64,000 bases of DNA, taken from contig JASANG010000835.1 in assembly GCA_030248215.1 (NCBI GenBank), positions 1-64,000 on the forward strand, written 5' to 3'. The DNA is from Enoplolaimus lenunculus. Taxonomy: Eukaryota; Nematoda; Enoplea; Enoplida; Thoracostomopsidae. Below, piece after piece: positions 11,090-23,309 of the stretch. Positions within the stretch are counted from its first letter, which is position 1. The number at the start of each line of letters is the position of its first letter. Below the pieces are notes generated by a model that saw only the letters and a list, made by a program, of their open reading frames with translations, was not told where the DNA came from and did no database searches. The translations under genes and the position numbers were made by a program.

Positions 11090-12389
11090 CCGGGTGTTTC
11101 AGAAGTAACTACGCACTGTTCGATGCTAACTATCGGTTGACTGGGCAGAGGCAGCTCGCCTGTTTTTTGTATAATTATAGACAAGAAGTATTAAAAGTTA
11201 GCTTACATTACGACGGGAGATCTCAGAACAGCTCCGTCTATGCACCGTCAAGCTGAATGCATTTCTCCAGTCGGGATGTTACAGATCGGCAAACTTTGGC
11301 GCATAAGTCCACTGGAATTTTAGAAAACGCCGATTTTTTCTGTCCATCAATTCTTGTGGGTCCTTCGCCCTACTTCCATAAACATCTTCTTTCACAACAC
11401 CCCAAAGAAAGAAGTCAGGCGGTGTTAAGTCTGAGAACCTAGCTGGCCACTCGATGGCACCTCTGCGGCCGATCCATCGATTTGGGACCCTTTCGTCCAG
11501 CCAAGCGCGGATTTCGGTAGCGTAGTGAACAGGGGCTCCGTCATGCATAAAAACAAGGTCCTCGGTTGCGATTTTCGGGTAGACATTCACAGAAAAAAGT
11601 TCCAAATAGCTGGTTTTATTGACATTTCCGTCAAAAAAGAATGGAACAACGATGCCTTATGAACAAATTCCGGCCCAGACACAGACTCCAGGTGCGTTGA
11701 CCTCTTTGTCAATCGTGACATGCGGATTTTCTTCAGACCAATAAACACAATTATGGCGATTAACATGACCATTGAGCTTGAAAACCGCCTCGTCGGTCCA
11801 CAATATGCGATCAAGGTCCAACGCACTGCTTTCCACCATGTCCATAAATGTCTGATAAAACTGGACTCTGCGATCGAAATCATCATCAGAGAGTCTATGG
11901 ATAAAACGGGGCTGAAAGGGCTTCAAGTTAAGCTCCTTGTAAAGGCGCTAAACGGAAGTATGAGGAATACCCAGCTGGAGGGAAGCCCTTCGAATTGACT
12001 TCTGGGGGCTCCTGGATACCGCAGCGCTTAATTCAGCTTTCTGGTCCCCACTTGTGGCAGACTTTGGACGACCCGGCCTCAGCCGTTCCGCTACACTACC
12101 AGTGTCCTCGAATCGGGAAATAATATCAGCCATCGTCTTGCGAGTAGGAGGTATTGAGTCGAAATGATTTTTCCACTGGCGTGAGACATCGGCATAATTT
12201 CCGTATTTTAGTAAAGTTTTACAACACAGATTTTTTCAGGAAGAGATCGTCGTGGGGAATACATGGTATAAACGGTATATATTTATAATAACCTGAAATA
12301 CTAAAAACAGCGATAAATAACCAATGCGAAATATTACGCCCGAAGATATTGATTGACAAAGTGTGGGTAGTTACTTCTGAAACACTCTG
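11090..12389 (-). mobile_element. Tc1/mariner transposon, DD41D type, full length
   Basis: A complete 1.3-kb element with both ends. The left terminal repeat contains GTGTTTCAGAAGTAACTAC from about 11095, and the right end carries the same block inverted up to 12389. Flanking TA dinucleotides at 11088-11089 and 12390-12391 fit the TA target of this superfamily. The transposase gene on the minus strand is disabled (separate entry). End divergence suggests an old but not ancient insertion. Confidence 0.9.
11279..12264 (-). pseudogene. Mariner-type transposase, disabled
   Basis: The minus-strand frame encodes an N-terminal helix-turn-helix region followed by a GRPKSAT linker, then a catalytic core. 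Catalytic residues are visible: D in WTDEA, D in MHDGAPVHYA, and D in DLTPPDFFLWG; 41 residues separate the second and third, which defines the DD41D (VISITOR-like) group. From about 12133 to 11279 the frame is continuous apart from two in-frame stops, one after PHTSV (near 11947) and one after WAGICS (near 11656). A likely start at 12264 is joined by a small frameshift near 12220. The product would be about 328 aa, near normal for the family, so this copy is dead but only lightly eroded. Confidence 0.9.
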
Positions 12390-12757
12390 TATATCTGTAT
12401 ATCTATATATAATACATATTATAAGCCAATCTACTAAATAGGCAAATTATCAATTTGCCTAGACTAATCTGCTTTTGCATCACAGTTGTTTAACAACATC
12501 TCACTATTGCTACATGGTCAAGACCAATGTGCTATTCTTTGCAAACAACGGTTTGGAATAGGCCAAATAACAGTTGTGAGATATATCTAAATAATTAGTG
12601 ATGAAAAGCCAACTCTGATTGGTTAAAGATATATATTGCGTCTAACGCCGACCGAAGAATTAAATTTCGTTGGTCTATAACTTCAATAACGGATTAGCCT
12701 ATGCAGTTGATAAAACATAAAAAAGCAGATTGGCCTAGGTCACGGCCTAGCCCAATT
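12390..12757. repeat. Degenerate repeats with AATAGCAGATTAG motif
   Basis: Short related motifs recur here and at 13215-13310 (two near-tandem copies of AATAGCAGATTAG) and again near 56965-56985 in a helicase intron. No coding frame. Boundaries are unclear. Confidence 0.4.
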
Positions 12758-13203
12758 ACTGCAGTGACCAGAATAAGACGGGAGTAATAAGAGGGGGTCC
12801 CATTTAGGTCTCAATCAATAGGAGTTTGTATCCCTAATAAGTGTCCGTAACAGATAAACTGTCTTAACCTAAATTAGAGTCCATAAATGTCAATTATCCC
12901 AATTGTAGCACATAAATGACTCCAGAACCAAATAAAGTTGTGTTCGAAACTTTAAAGCGTGTATACTTAAGTTTTGAAAGTAACATTCCAAGGTATAACC
13001 TCGCATTATCGCTCAAGCTTTTGATACACGGCAAAAAACGTTTAATTCAACGGATAGTTGCAATACCGGATATATACCTGTAACGAAGGGTGGCGATGGG
13101 CGGGTTGAAAATAAACAACAGTCCGTAACCGAATAACAAGGGGGTACCCCTCTGGAAAAGCCAAATACATATCAGTCTCCCCCTCTTATTCGGATCACTA
13201 CAG
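12758..13203. mobile_element. 446-bp MITE, ACTGYAGTGA ends
   Basis: The left end ACTGCAGTGACCAGAATAAG and the inverted right end ACTGTAGTGATCCGAATAAG match at nearly every position. ATT flanks each side, a possible 3-bp target duplication. No coding frame. Other copies: 5254-5590 and 44982-45638. The superfamily is uncertain because no autonomous relative is present. Confidence 0.75.
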
Positions 13204-15533
13204 TATTATTGATTAACATGAATAGCAGATTAGCCGACGGCATGCATATCGTCTATGCCGACTTAAGCTAATTTTTAATTGACCTGAATAGCAGATTAGA
13301 CAACGATATATGTTTAGCCCAACCAATCTTTGTGCGAACCGTCCAAATATTTCGAAGAAGGCCCACCGGTGACACTGCACTAGGGCAATTACCTATCTTC
13401 AGTGTCATCATACCTTGAACATAGTGAGACCCACATTTCGCCGCTCTTTGCAAATTGTTTATTACAATCAGATAATTTTTCAAAATATTTTCGAGGAAAA
13501 AATGTTTTATGTATAAACCCGAATCCTCTTCTTACTTAGCACATTTTGTTTAAGGTAAGACCGCGGGTGTAGCCAGCGTTTTAATTGTGGGGCCGGACAC
13601 ATTTATGTATACAGTATGTGCCTAAACCAAGTTGTCTCAGCGAACATAAATTAATTGTCTAAAAAACTATTTTCACAACAATCGGGGTACCCGTATTTTC
13701 CCCGGTAATGTTTATGTAGCCAAACGGTATGATATGTTCAAAACTTATTTTGTCACGGTATACCAGGTACGGTGTGTCGATATCTTGAAGGTAAACATAC
13801 AGCACCGGCTGGGACGGGGGGAACCTTAAAATACACATAACAAAATCATAGTTGATCAGCTTTGTACAAATTTCTTGCGAAGATTTTGTAATTTTGTGAT
13901 TACCAACCGGAAATAAACTGTATATAAAACGGTTTTTGTGTTCTTACAATTACAATTTCAAAAGCTGAATTTGAGCTTTTTGGCCGTAACTTCTAGCAGC
14001 TGCAGGTGGATTTTAACTGTTTTGCTTTTATTGCATTTACATTTCGGGCTGCTGTTTCGGAGGCTGTTATTATTTGTTTATATACGCAGGTTTTTAAAAT
14101 TGAAAAATGCAATTGTTTACAATTAGAAAACATGAGTGTATTTTCAATATCAGGAGTTTGCTGTAAAACGCTTGTATCATTTCACGACTTGCGCATCCAG
14201 ATCCTTAGCCGAATGAAACGGCAGAATCTTAAGAGCCATGGATTCGCTAGGCCCTATTTCTAGCTTAAAATGAATAGTGTTTCAAATTGAAAAAAATATA
14301 ACTGTTTGGAATTGTGAGAAAATTAGCACGTATATAATTATAATTTTTTAATGTCTAAAACCGAACTTCACGTGAAATAAATACCAAAAGCACAGCATAT
14401 ATTTAACAATTCTTAAGGTAACACGGTTCGAACCTCAGCTTTAAAATAAGTGTCTCAACGAATAGAATATACTTTTGAACGATAGAGTTAAAATATCGGA
14501 TAACGGTAAACTTTTATATGCAATTTGTGTAATTAGTGACCATTAAATGTTAACTGGACAAGCTATACTTTCTGCGATAGCCTGCGTAGTTAGTACAAGA
14601 TGCCATAGGGTGTCTAAGAAACTATGTCAGGACACCTAAATAAAAGGCGTTCGGACGCAAACAGGAACAAGTCAGTAATATCTGTCGTTTTAACGGTGTG
14701 GTTATGGTTAAGATTAAGCGGCAAAACTCAAATTTTAAATTGAAAATTTAAATTTTGGTGCGAGAAAATTCAAATTTTTGCTTGATATTCATTTTTGGTG
14801 CGAAATGATAGATTTTACAAGTAATTCAATTTTTGGCTTGAAATTTCAGTTTTGACTGTAAATTCAAATTTTCGAAGAAATTATAATTTTTGAGCAAACA
14901 TCATTCTAAAACGAAAACTATATGTAGGCATTTCGTGGAAAACGAAAACTATGAACGGACGTGGTAGCTAGCTAAAATTGTGTCCACTCAGCGTTTCTGC
15001 GATACTCTGTGCCCACCGAATAAACAGGGCGGACATTTCGAGTGCACCCCAAACTAATGGTGAAGTGGGACAGATTTCGGAATAAAATGATTAAATGAAA
15101 GGTTGGCGTGGCCCTATACTTTTAATGACGTCCGGCGCCGTCCGCCATCGTGCGATGTCGACGTGGATTACTCACACACGATATCGCATGATGACGGACG
15201 GCGCTGCACAATTGTAGCGCAACTCTAAGAGTGCATTTTTCGACTACAGCGACATGTGCTTGCTTTGTATACCAATGTTAGTTTGCTAATTGTGTCTGAT
15301 TATCCCAATAACGCCACTATTTCTCTGTCATGATCCGCCTCCATGTTTGCGATTTATTTTAGATCGACTTTATTTTCTTATAACAGACATTAAATTAAAA
15401 AAATGCTCATTTGACGCTACATCGTTTCTCGTTTCTTGTTCTATGATAGTTTGTAGATTTGTTTGGTAAATGAACGGTAAGTCTACTGATTGTAAACTTA
15501 GCTGCTGTATTGTGCGGCTTGCGGATAAATAAT
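13204..15533. other. Gene-free stretch with low-complexity repeats
   Basis: No gene seen. Bases 14700-14890 are a degenerate AT-rich array of units like AAATTTTTGGTGCGAAA. Bases 15128-15207 form a strong inverted repeat (GGCGCCGTCCGCCATCGTGC against a matching right arm), probably a small hairpin MITE. A tRNA-like B box (GGTTCGAACC) near 14428 looks like a relic of the TTAA/tRNA-like family. Confidence 0.45.
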
Positions 15534-15671
15534 GAATCTTTAAGTCTCGGCGATAATCAAAGGCTGATAATAAACCTAACTTTAAGGCTAAGCCTGAGCC
15601 TCGGAAAAATATGGAATCTTTAAGTCTCGGCAATAATCATAGCCTGATAATAAACCTAACTTTAAGGCTAA
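15534..15671 (+). repeat. 80-bp tandem duplication, second copy interrupted
   Basis: Unit one is 15534-15613. Unit two begins at 15614, is interrupted at 15671 by the element at 15672-16344, and resumes at 16345. The sequence across the junction in unit one (GGCTAAGCC) is the empty form of the target, so the duplication predates the insertion or arose at about the same time. Confidence 0.85.
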
Positions 15672-16344
15672 TGCGGGGTTCACGTTATAACCGGGGCAGG
15701 CGGGACACGGTTTGTCCCATGTTGATTCGACATCGACGTTAAAATTTGGGCTGTTATATTGGGTCGACAGACAAAACTCGAATGTCATACGACATTAGCT
15801 TACAAACCACCGCTCTCAAATGATCAATGTGTACAAGGGACGGTTTGTCACGTGATACTGTAGGACATTTACACGAATATCATATGATATTCCAAAATTT
15901 CAACGAATATCATATATTCAGCGGGACAGTGTAACCTTTGAGCACTAATAAATGAACAAAAAATTGGATGGTAGCGGCAAAAATGTGCTAAAAATACCAA
16001 ATACATGCCTGCAAACCGTTTCCGACACAATCGCTTAGAACCACAGCTTCCAAATTCAAAAATTCAAATTTCAAATTTTAGTATCATATGATATTCAACA
16101 GGACAATTTGGGTATGTTACCTCAAGTATGCAGACATTTGAAAATATGTCATATAATATTCGCAGACAATCCGTCGAATATCATATGATATTGAAGAACA
16201 AATGGTGATCCACACATGATAATAGCAGACAAATACGAATTTTTGAATACGATATGGGGTTTATAAGCAGACAAAATGTTACCCAATAGTCTAATAGGGA
16301 CAAAACGTGTCCCAAGCTGCCCCGGTTATAACGTGAACCCCGCA
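15672..16344. mobile_element. Non-autonomous PIF/Harbinger-like element
   Basis: A 673-bp element with perfect inverted ends starting TGCGGGGTTCACGTTATAAC and continuing to CCGGGGCAG. It is flanked by TAA on both sides, and the neighbouring tandem copy shows the target before insertion with a single TAA, which confirms a 3-bp duplication as used by PIF/Harbinger elements. There is no transposase frame. The interior carries several copies of the palindrome GAATATCATATGATATTC, intact or slightly changed, between about 15875 and 16190. A related copy is near 20480-20723, and an end fragment is at 63067-63085. Confidence 0.85.
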
Positions 16345-18447
16345 TAAGCCTGAGCCTGTCGATAGGCAAGACTTACGAAAGTGTTCGGGGGCTGTTGTAT
16401 TACACGAGCGTTAAGTACTCAAATGTTTACTAAAGGCACACAGCGTTCATGGCGTTATACGTTGTCCAGCGTATCAAGAGGAGCGCCGAATAAGGGCGGA
16501 TCCTAGGGGGGAGTGGGGATGTATCCCCCCATCAGCTGCCGAGTGTAAATTTTTTAGGGTTAAAATCAAACTTACAATGCAATTTTTTGTTCCGATATCT
16601 CAAGATTTCACAGTTGTTTAGAGGCTTCCTCCCGAAACTCAGCGCAACTAACTTTCTATGTACTCTGACCACTTTCTAAACCACGGCGCGGTTTATGTTT
16701 AAATTATGTAAGCTTGTATAAGGGTGGATCCAGCAAACATGGGAATGGAGCATCCTACCGGCGTTCACTGGTGACAGAAATTAAAAACTAGGGAACGTTT
16801 TGTGTATCGATTTTGTGTGTGATTTGTGGCTGTTTTTATATATATGCGTAAAAATGTGTTCGAACATGTGCCAAAACTTAACATTTTCCACTTGTGCACC
16901 TCCCCACGAGGAAATTCTGGATCCGTCACTGGCGCTGACCGATTTTTGGAGAATGATGCAGCCCCTTGTTGCCCTTGTCACAGATGCCAATACTGTTGCG
17001 CACCTTACTACATTTTGCTCAACTCACATAGTTGAGTTGAACACAAATGGCTAAATTACCGATTAAGTTTCACGATTTCCGCCACCCCATTTAGATATAT
17101 CCCGCTGTACTGCGTTTGGAAGTTTCTTTGGAACATTATTCCCCATCACAACAGATTATTTTCCTCTGTGTATTCCAAAGTTCTTATAAGACGTATGATG
17201 CCTACCACATCGCTCGCTACAGAGTGTGGCCCCACAAAGCACTGCTTAAAGTAGTTTTTCACACTGCTTAAACACCGCAACCTGGAACTATTAATAGACG
17301 GAGCAAAGTGATTTCTTAAGGGCGTGTAAAATTTCGTTAACGTAGAATTCGTTTAATGTTGTCAGAAAAATTCATTTTGGGTAGCAAGATAGCCCAATGT
17401 GGGGCACCCCCTTTGTTCCCCATGACATTGCCACTACACATCGTTACTGTAATTTTTTCCTGTAAATTTGTTAATTTGTAGAAAAAAATATAACAGAATA
17501 CAACCGTTTTTTTTGCAAGTTTGATAAAAATTGTATACAGCAAAACTCGTTTTGTATAAATTTAACTTTTAGCTTCCGCTTTCAACCTCCAAATTAAACA
17601 GCTGTCGTCAACCCTCCTCTGCCTTTATAAACGGTTCGTTTACTGTCGTATACTAGGACTTTATTTCGGAAGGGTACAACTTCATTTTAAATGTTTTCAT
17701 CAGAACGAGCATAGTGAGCGAGCAAAAATAGTTGTCAGCCCTATTATCCTGAATGTTATATTAAGAAAAGCCAGTAATGTAGTGCGTTCCACAATAACTC
17801 CCCTCAATTTCGTCACTGTTTGTTTATTCGAAACCGCAGGGGAAGCCAAAACAATAAAAAATCTGCTACTCTTTAAGCACTGTTTATGCCTTGGCTGTAA
17901 GTTGTTTTGTAACGTTATGCTTTTACAAAAAGTTTAAAGTTTCCAGAAAAATGTTTTTTACAACAGACTTTAAAAGTGGCTGATTTTTTGAGTCCAGGTC
18001 TACTGATAGTGAACTAAGCGAGCCCGTAGTCAGAGGGGGACGCGGGGAGGTTCAGCCCCTTTGTTGAAGATTTTCATCCTTGCTTGTATTAGTCATGGAA
18101 ACTTCTTATATGCCCGTACTGAAAAATATTTAGCCCCCAGTACTAAGATGACCGGACTACGGGACAAGATTAAGTGTCAATTCCGGAGCACTCATTGGAT
18201 TTGTTTCCCCAGAGCTCAGAAATGAAACCCTTCCTGAAATGTGGTTGGCTACTTTTACGCGTTTTTGGGGCTCAGTTTGAGGTGTTTGCTTTCAAAACGG
18301 GGGATACGTAATTGAAGGGAAGTATGTTAAGTAACCTTGTAGGTTTAAATTAATCTACTGATTGTTAGAGGTTAGAATGTTTAGTCGTGCTAGGTGCGAT
18401 TTCAATAATAGATCGATGTTAGTATTTCCTGTAGAAGTGAAGATCTA

Positions 18448-18900
18448 GGTGTGCGCAAAGTCGCGCTTACCCGCGGGTAAATGCGGGTCGGGTAAAGAAT
18501 TTCAGGCGCGGGTATACCCGCGGGTAACGATTTTTATCACGCGAGTGAAAAATTCACATTTTTTACCCGCGGAAACTTTCAAGTTTTATTAAGGTAGAAA
18601 ACCTACGCTATTGTCTGTTTTTGTTTCTGGTCAGGTGCGGCCGTGTTTCATTTAGCTGGATTTGAAATGTTGAGGTTTCTTGTAAAATTTCATTTGTAAA
18701 TTCATTGAAGCTATATCGCAAAACTTCATTAAAGTGCGAATCGCCAGCGATCTTTAAAATGTGGTTTGAATTCAGGCGCGGGTAAATGGTGGGTCGTGCG
18801 TTAATCTGTTTTGCTCGGGTACCTCCGCGGGTAAAAAATTCTTGTTTGCGTGGGTAAAACGCGGGTCGGGCAAAAATCCTTACCCACTTTTCACTCTGAG
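18448..18900 (-). repeat. CCCGCGGGTAAA dispersed repeat, inverted copy
   Basis: Dense in ACCCGCGGGTA and GCGGGTCGGGTAAA motifs, and ending with TACCCACTTTTCACTCTGAG, the reverse of the opening seen in copy A at 872. More diverged than copies A and B. Confidence 0.65.
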
Positions 18901-19341
18901 TGTGCCTCTGTATGGAGAATTAATTGAAGTCTAGATTTCACTTGATTCGAGTTGTACTAAAATCTCGACTTAACATAGAATCAGTTACCAGTTTTGTCTG
19001 CGCTTTTGACGCAGCTCTTTATGAGGCGTGGCCCAGATTTCATTACAGTGTTGATTAATCGGAAAAGCAATATCAGCGAGACAAACAATGATTCTCGATA
19101 AATACTAGCAACGATGCAACTGGGGGATACAACATACCCCCTTGCCAAAATTCTGCCTATCCACCTTTTAGTATTTTAACAATAATTTTGAAGCTTGTCT
19201 TATGCCTTTGTACAGTCCGATGTGTCTGTAACGTAGTCAATTACCACATTAAATTTAACAAGATTTATATAATTTTTTTATATTTGTGTTAAAGTAAATT
19301 TTCAACCCTACCCCTTCCACGCGATAATCCTGTGTGCCCTC

Positions 19342-19698
19342 ATGAAACGTTGCGCATTTCCACCCACACAATCACGAACATCACATCTAAAACAACGCTT
19401 TATAGACGGACCGGATCAAGGTTCGAGTTCCGGTGGACAAGAACCGGATCCAATAAGAAATTATACGAAACCGACAGCAAGACGAGTATTTGACGATAAT
19501 TGGACAGATCCGGTGGGTATGTCAACCAATCAAAATTCAGCTTCTCCGATGGCCGATGGAACGACTGTCCAATGGGCTTGCGGCAATGTTGGAGCAAATG
19601 TACTCAGCTCTGAAGAACGATGTTATCGTGCTAGTAAGAGTCCCACCCATGCTTGTAGCCAGCACAACATTGCAAAGGGAGATCTAAAACAGTTTTAG
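19342..19698 (+). CDS. Hypothetical open frame, 118 aa
   Basis: Starts at an ATG and runs to a stop, with Ser/Gly/Gln-rich and charged segments and no recognised domain or membrane span. It lies about 1.1 kb upstream of the costars exon on the same strand, and splice-like sites occur inside it (CTTTATAG near 19404, GTATGT near 19518). It could hold an upstream exon of that gene or be chance; the expected costars FG-x-LF motif is absent. Confidence 0.2.
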   Translation: MKRCAFPPTQSRTSHLKQRFIDGPDQGSSSGGQEPDPIRNYTKPTARRVFDDNWTDPVGMSTNQNSASPMADGTTVQWACGNVGANVLSSEERCYRASKSPTHACSQHNIAKGDLKQF

Positions 19699-20479
19699 GT
19701 GGGATACGCAAACATTTTGGACGATTGACAAGCTAGTTTGAAACTTTTCCAGGCGGGTCCCAAATATTTTATAGGGAGGCCGAGGCATTCCTGTGACACT
19801 CTGACTACGCGTTTGAAGATTCAGGCGGTGTACACCGACCAAACTTTACTGGACAACTTAATTGTTGCTTCGTAAAATGGGTTTCTAAATTGGCAAGTGG
19901 GCGCGTAGTCAGAAAGACACGCAGATTCACTTAGAAAAATTTCGGCCTGTAAAAAACCTTTTAGTCATACATATTTGATGTGAAATTTCTGCAGGCGAGC
20001 TCTGAAATTTGTGGCAGCACCTCAACGTCACGTTGAGGTAAAATACGCAAACTGGTGTGCTGTGGCACACACTTATCGATGAGTAATAAAGTCATATCGT
20101 CGTTTATATGCTGCGATAATTGCAATACTGATACAATTCAAAAACAATATGATAATATTTGTTTCTGAGCAAGGTATTTTTAAACATTGAAAAAGGCGTG
20201 TTTAAACTTTCTGGGGTCAAATTATTATTATTTAAGGTCTTAGCGTATATCGTGAAATTCTGCTACTGTGTCAATTAATTGAAGAGTGCGGGGAACGCCT
20301 GCCAACCGGTGGCTCACAAGTTCGCTTCAAAATTTTATTCAACCAGTACACAGTGTCTGCAAATGTACGTTTGAATTTGTTTTGTTTTTAAGTTTTTGTG
20401 ATTTGTTTATTAAACGCTTTCTCGATATAAATGTAACTCAACCTTGATCAAACGGTAAGTTGAGAGTGACCTTTTAGGT

Positions 20480-20723
20480 ATTCCACGATCGAATTGGTTT
20501 ACTGTCGCCGTTGAAGTATAAGAACTTAACATAATATCATGATAGGCTTGCCTGGTCCCGCTGAATATCACATGACATTTGCTGTAATTTTGGAATATCA
20601 AATATCATACGACATTTGACTTGTCTGTTGACCCGATATTAGATTCCGAATTTTAACGTTAAAGTCGAATCAACATGATACAATCCGTGACACGCCTGCC
20701 CCGGTTACAACGTGAGACCCGCA
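20480..20723. mobile_element. Harbinger-like element relic
   Basis: The right end CCCCGGTTACAACGTGAGAC closely matches the end of the element at 15672-16344 and is followed by TTA. The interior has degraded versions of the same GAATATCAnATGACATT palindromes. The left end was not found, so the start is approximate. Confidence 0.55.
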
Positions 20724-20833
20724 TTAGGCCGAATTTGTTCAACATAAGAATGCTGTACCCACAGAGTCTACAAATTTTGCAACATTAATATCCAACGGAC
20801 AAATGGTTTAGATTTTAATATTTTAATTGTTAG

Positions 20834-21025
20834 CTTGTTGGCATCATGCTCCGAGCTCGTAAATACGGACTGATCCACTTTGCCGGCGAATGTGTATTTC
20901 AAGGCCGCGACGATGACTTAATGATAACAATGACGCAATCATACGCAGATGTTTGGCGAAATTTTCAGTATCAAGATATGATTGCTCAACAACAACGAAA
21001 AATCGCACCCCCGTCAAGGAGATGA
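20834..21025 (+). CDS. Costars-domain protein (ABRA/STARS-like), last exon
   Basis: Exon 20834-21025 follows the acceptor ATTGTTAG and begins in phase 0; it ends at a TGA. Its first residues, LVGIMLRARKYGLIHFAGEC, and the following VFQGRDDDLMIT match the C-terminal half of the costars domain, where the family reads (K)LVG-LLRARK-GLV-FEGE-LFQG-DDHVVIT. In ABRA/STARS proteins this domain binds actin and promotes Rho/SRF signalling; small costars proteins have it alone. Here 63 codons are visible, with about 30 residues beyond the domain ending in PPSRR. The first half of the domain and the start codon must lie in upstream exons that I did not find. The in-frame ATG at 20846 is inside the domain and is not a believable start. 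Confidence 0.7.
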   Translation, partial: LVGIMLRARKYGLIHFAGECVFQGRDDDLMITMTQSYADVWRNFQYQDMIAQQQRKIAPPSRR

Positions 21026-23309
21026 AAGAGAGATGCTGCCCGTTGTTGTTCTTTGGGGAAAACGGACATAACGTCAGGGGGGTGTGGACTAAAATCAATC
21101 TCGCAGATTGGTTGGTTGGTTTAGTGCCGCTGCGAACAAGCCGAAATATTATGCTGGATAGTTTCCTTTCATCTGAGATACGAAACCTTGGTAAATGTTT
21201 CCCTTTATCTATCGCGGCGTTCTTTGATGTTTCTGTCGCAACCCAGGGAAGACACATGCTTCATGGATGCTTAACCTGCCACCGCTAGTATATATGCTAA
21301 ATTTTAAAATACATGGCATCAGCTGATTGTGTTGATTTCGTTGACTTCACGAGCCTATATTCTCAAATGTGTGTAGAAACTTCCACTAGTTGGACGGTGA
21401 TAAGTCGTGTAGCTTTCGAACCAGCAAATAGCGAGGTTCAAAATTTGGCACCTTTTTTGCATTTGATTTGCTCTACTGGTGTACCAATTTTGAGATCAGC
21501 AGCTGCAGCAGTTCATCCCTTTGAAAGCCGGTTGCTAACGTGTAATGTGCTATACGCGTGCTAGAATATGGGCCCATGCTGTTGGAAAATATTTCAGTCT
21601 CTTCTGAATGCTGATCCGCCGGTGTTAAGCATCTTGCTTCAATTTTGACGTCTTTACCATTATATAATTCGCGAATGAAATACAACTCATGGATGCTTAG
21701 TTTGTGGGGCGCAACCAGAGTTCGAAGCTACCTGGGATGAAGGTCGATTGCACGCCGGAACTGGAGTGCACTGTTTAGTTTACAAATATATACGGTCAAT
21801 CAACGCGATCTTCGAAAGTATATATCATGCGATCTAATTTCTATGATGTTGAATATCTATATAGACTCATGCCACGAAGCTTTATATTTGAGATATGATT
21901 GTTATTAATAATTGGGTTAAAATAAAGATTTACTGATTTCATGTTTCAGACTAAGCCCAGGAGAGTGGAAAGCTGCAATTAAATGACAACTCTTTTCAAA
22001 TTACCTTTGGCTGTTAGAAAACCATTGCTGACTATTGATTGCGCCTTTTACATTTAAACCCTAAAGTTGATAGCTGTGTGTTATATCATAGAACCTGTAT
22101 TCTAAAATATGTGTATCAAGTACACATTTATACATGGTAACCGTATTAACTAAAGCCAATCATGCCATGTTCGTTAAACAGGCAATCTACGACAATTGGT
22201 CGCCTCACAACTTGTCGCTCAACAGTGTCCTAAAGCCTATGAACATATAAATCTAATCATAATCCTTAAAAGTAATCCTAAGTGTAATTCTATGCCTAAA
22301 ACAAAGTAATCAGCGACGAACTGTGGAGTCGATGAAGCTTCGGAGTACAAATTGTCGGGCGACGAGTGGTCTGAGACGAGCTGTCAAGATACCTTAAACA
22401 ACAGTGCGCAACTAAGGCTGTATTCATTCTGTGTTGAAACCAATAATATCCAGTGTACGCTACGTTTGCGTAAAGTTCGGGCATACATAATATTCTACTA
22501 AACATGCTTAAACTTAATTAAACCTTTATTCTACCGGTGCAAAATTTTTTTAAAAATGTGCTTTATGTTTTGTAGACGCCGTCACAAGCGAGGGAGGATA
22601 AGGTAAAAACGAAACAGGCGCTAGTATATGTTATACCAGTCCATTTTGGCAAAATGGCATATTATCCAAACAGACGGTGGCTGTGGTTTATAAATAATAT
22701 ATATTTATATTTTTCGCTAGGCAATTACTTAACCAGTCTACCGCCTCTAAACGGGTTCTGTTTTCAATTAAATACCTAAACTTAAGTTACTGAACATATT
22801 TGACCAATAGTGCATAACAGCAACAGTTGAGAAATATTAATTTCAGTATCTTACAATTAATACAAAAATTGTAATGAACTACTTATACTTCAGCTCTAAA
22901 TTAAGCTTCTTGTCCTGTTTCAGGTTGATAGACATTGCAGTTTAAGATACCAGGGCCGTAATTCTAGACAGGCTGGGGAAGGTAAGTTTTGTTCCAAATT
23001 ATTCCAAAAACATTTCCTTTAGCATACGCTTAAACAAGTAGGAGCGGATCCTGAAATTTTTAAATGAGGGAGCCACGCGAGATATACTAGTGGAATAAAT
23101 CTTGAACCAATTAAGAGGTATTAGCTGAACGTTATTTTATTGTTAAACTTTAATACTAAATCTTGATTTTGATTCCTGTTTGAGGGCTGAAGCCGAGATG
23201 CCTCCCTTGGAATCATCATTCTTATGACGAGTTTAATTTTCACAAAAGGTTAAATTTGCGAAGCCGCAATGGTTTTCTTGGCCCATGTAAAGATCAGGGG
23301 CGGTGAGAC

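Larger units (their letters stand above)
16345..20833. other. Mostly gene-free, several repeat families
   Basis: It contains GGATCCAG-ended element fragments (about 16485-16935), a GGCCCGTAGCC-family MITE (18021-18165), an inverted CCCGCGGG repeat (18448-18900), an unassigned open frame (19342-19698), a short perfect hairpin at about 20021-20038 (CCTCAACGTCACGTTGAGG-like), and a Harbinger-like relic (20480-20723). The upstream exons of the costars gene should lie here or beyond, but I could not locate them. Confidence 0.45.

Noticed and set aside
20041-20090. Possible upstream costars exon ending in a SNK-like peptide before GTCATA
   Set aside because: The frame has a stop just upstream, the FG-x-LF motif is missing and the donor is poor.
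20844-21288. Open frames of 137 (minus) and 111 (plus) codons overlapping the costars exon
   Set aside because: They overlap the exon in other frames and show no family motif.
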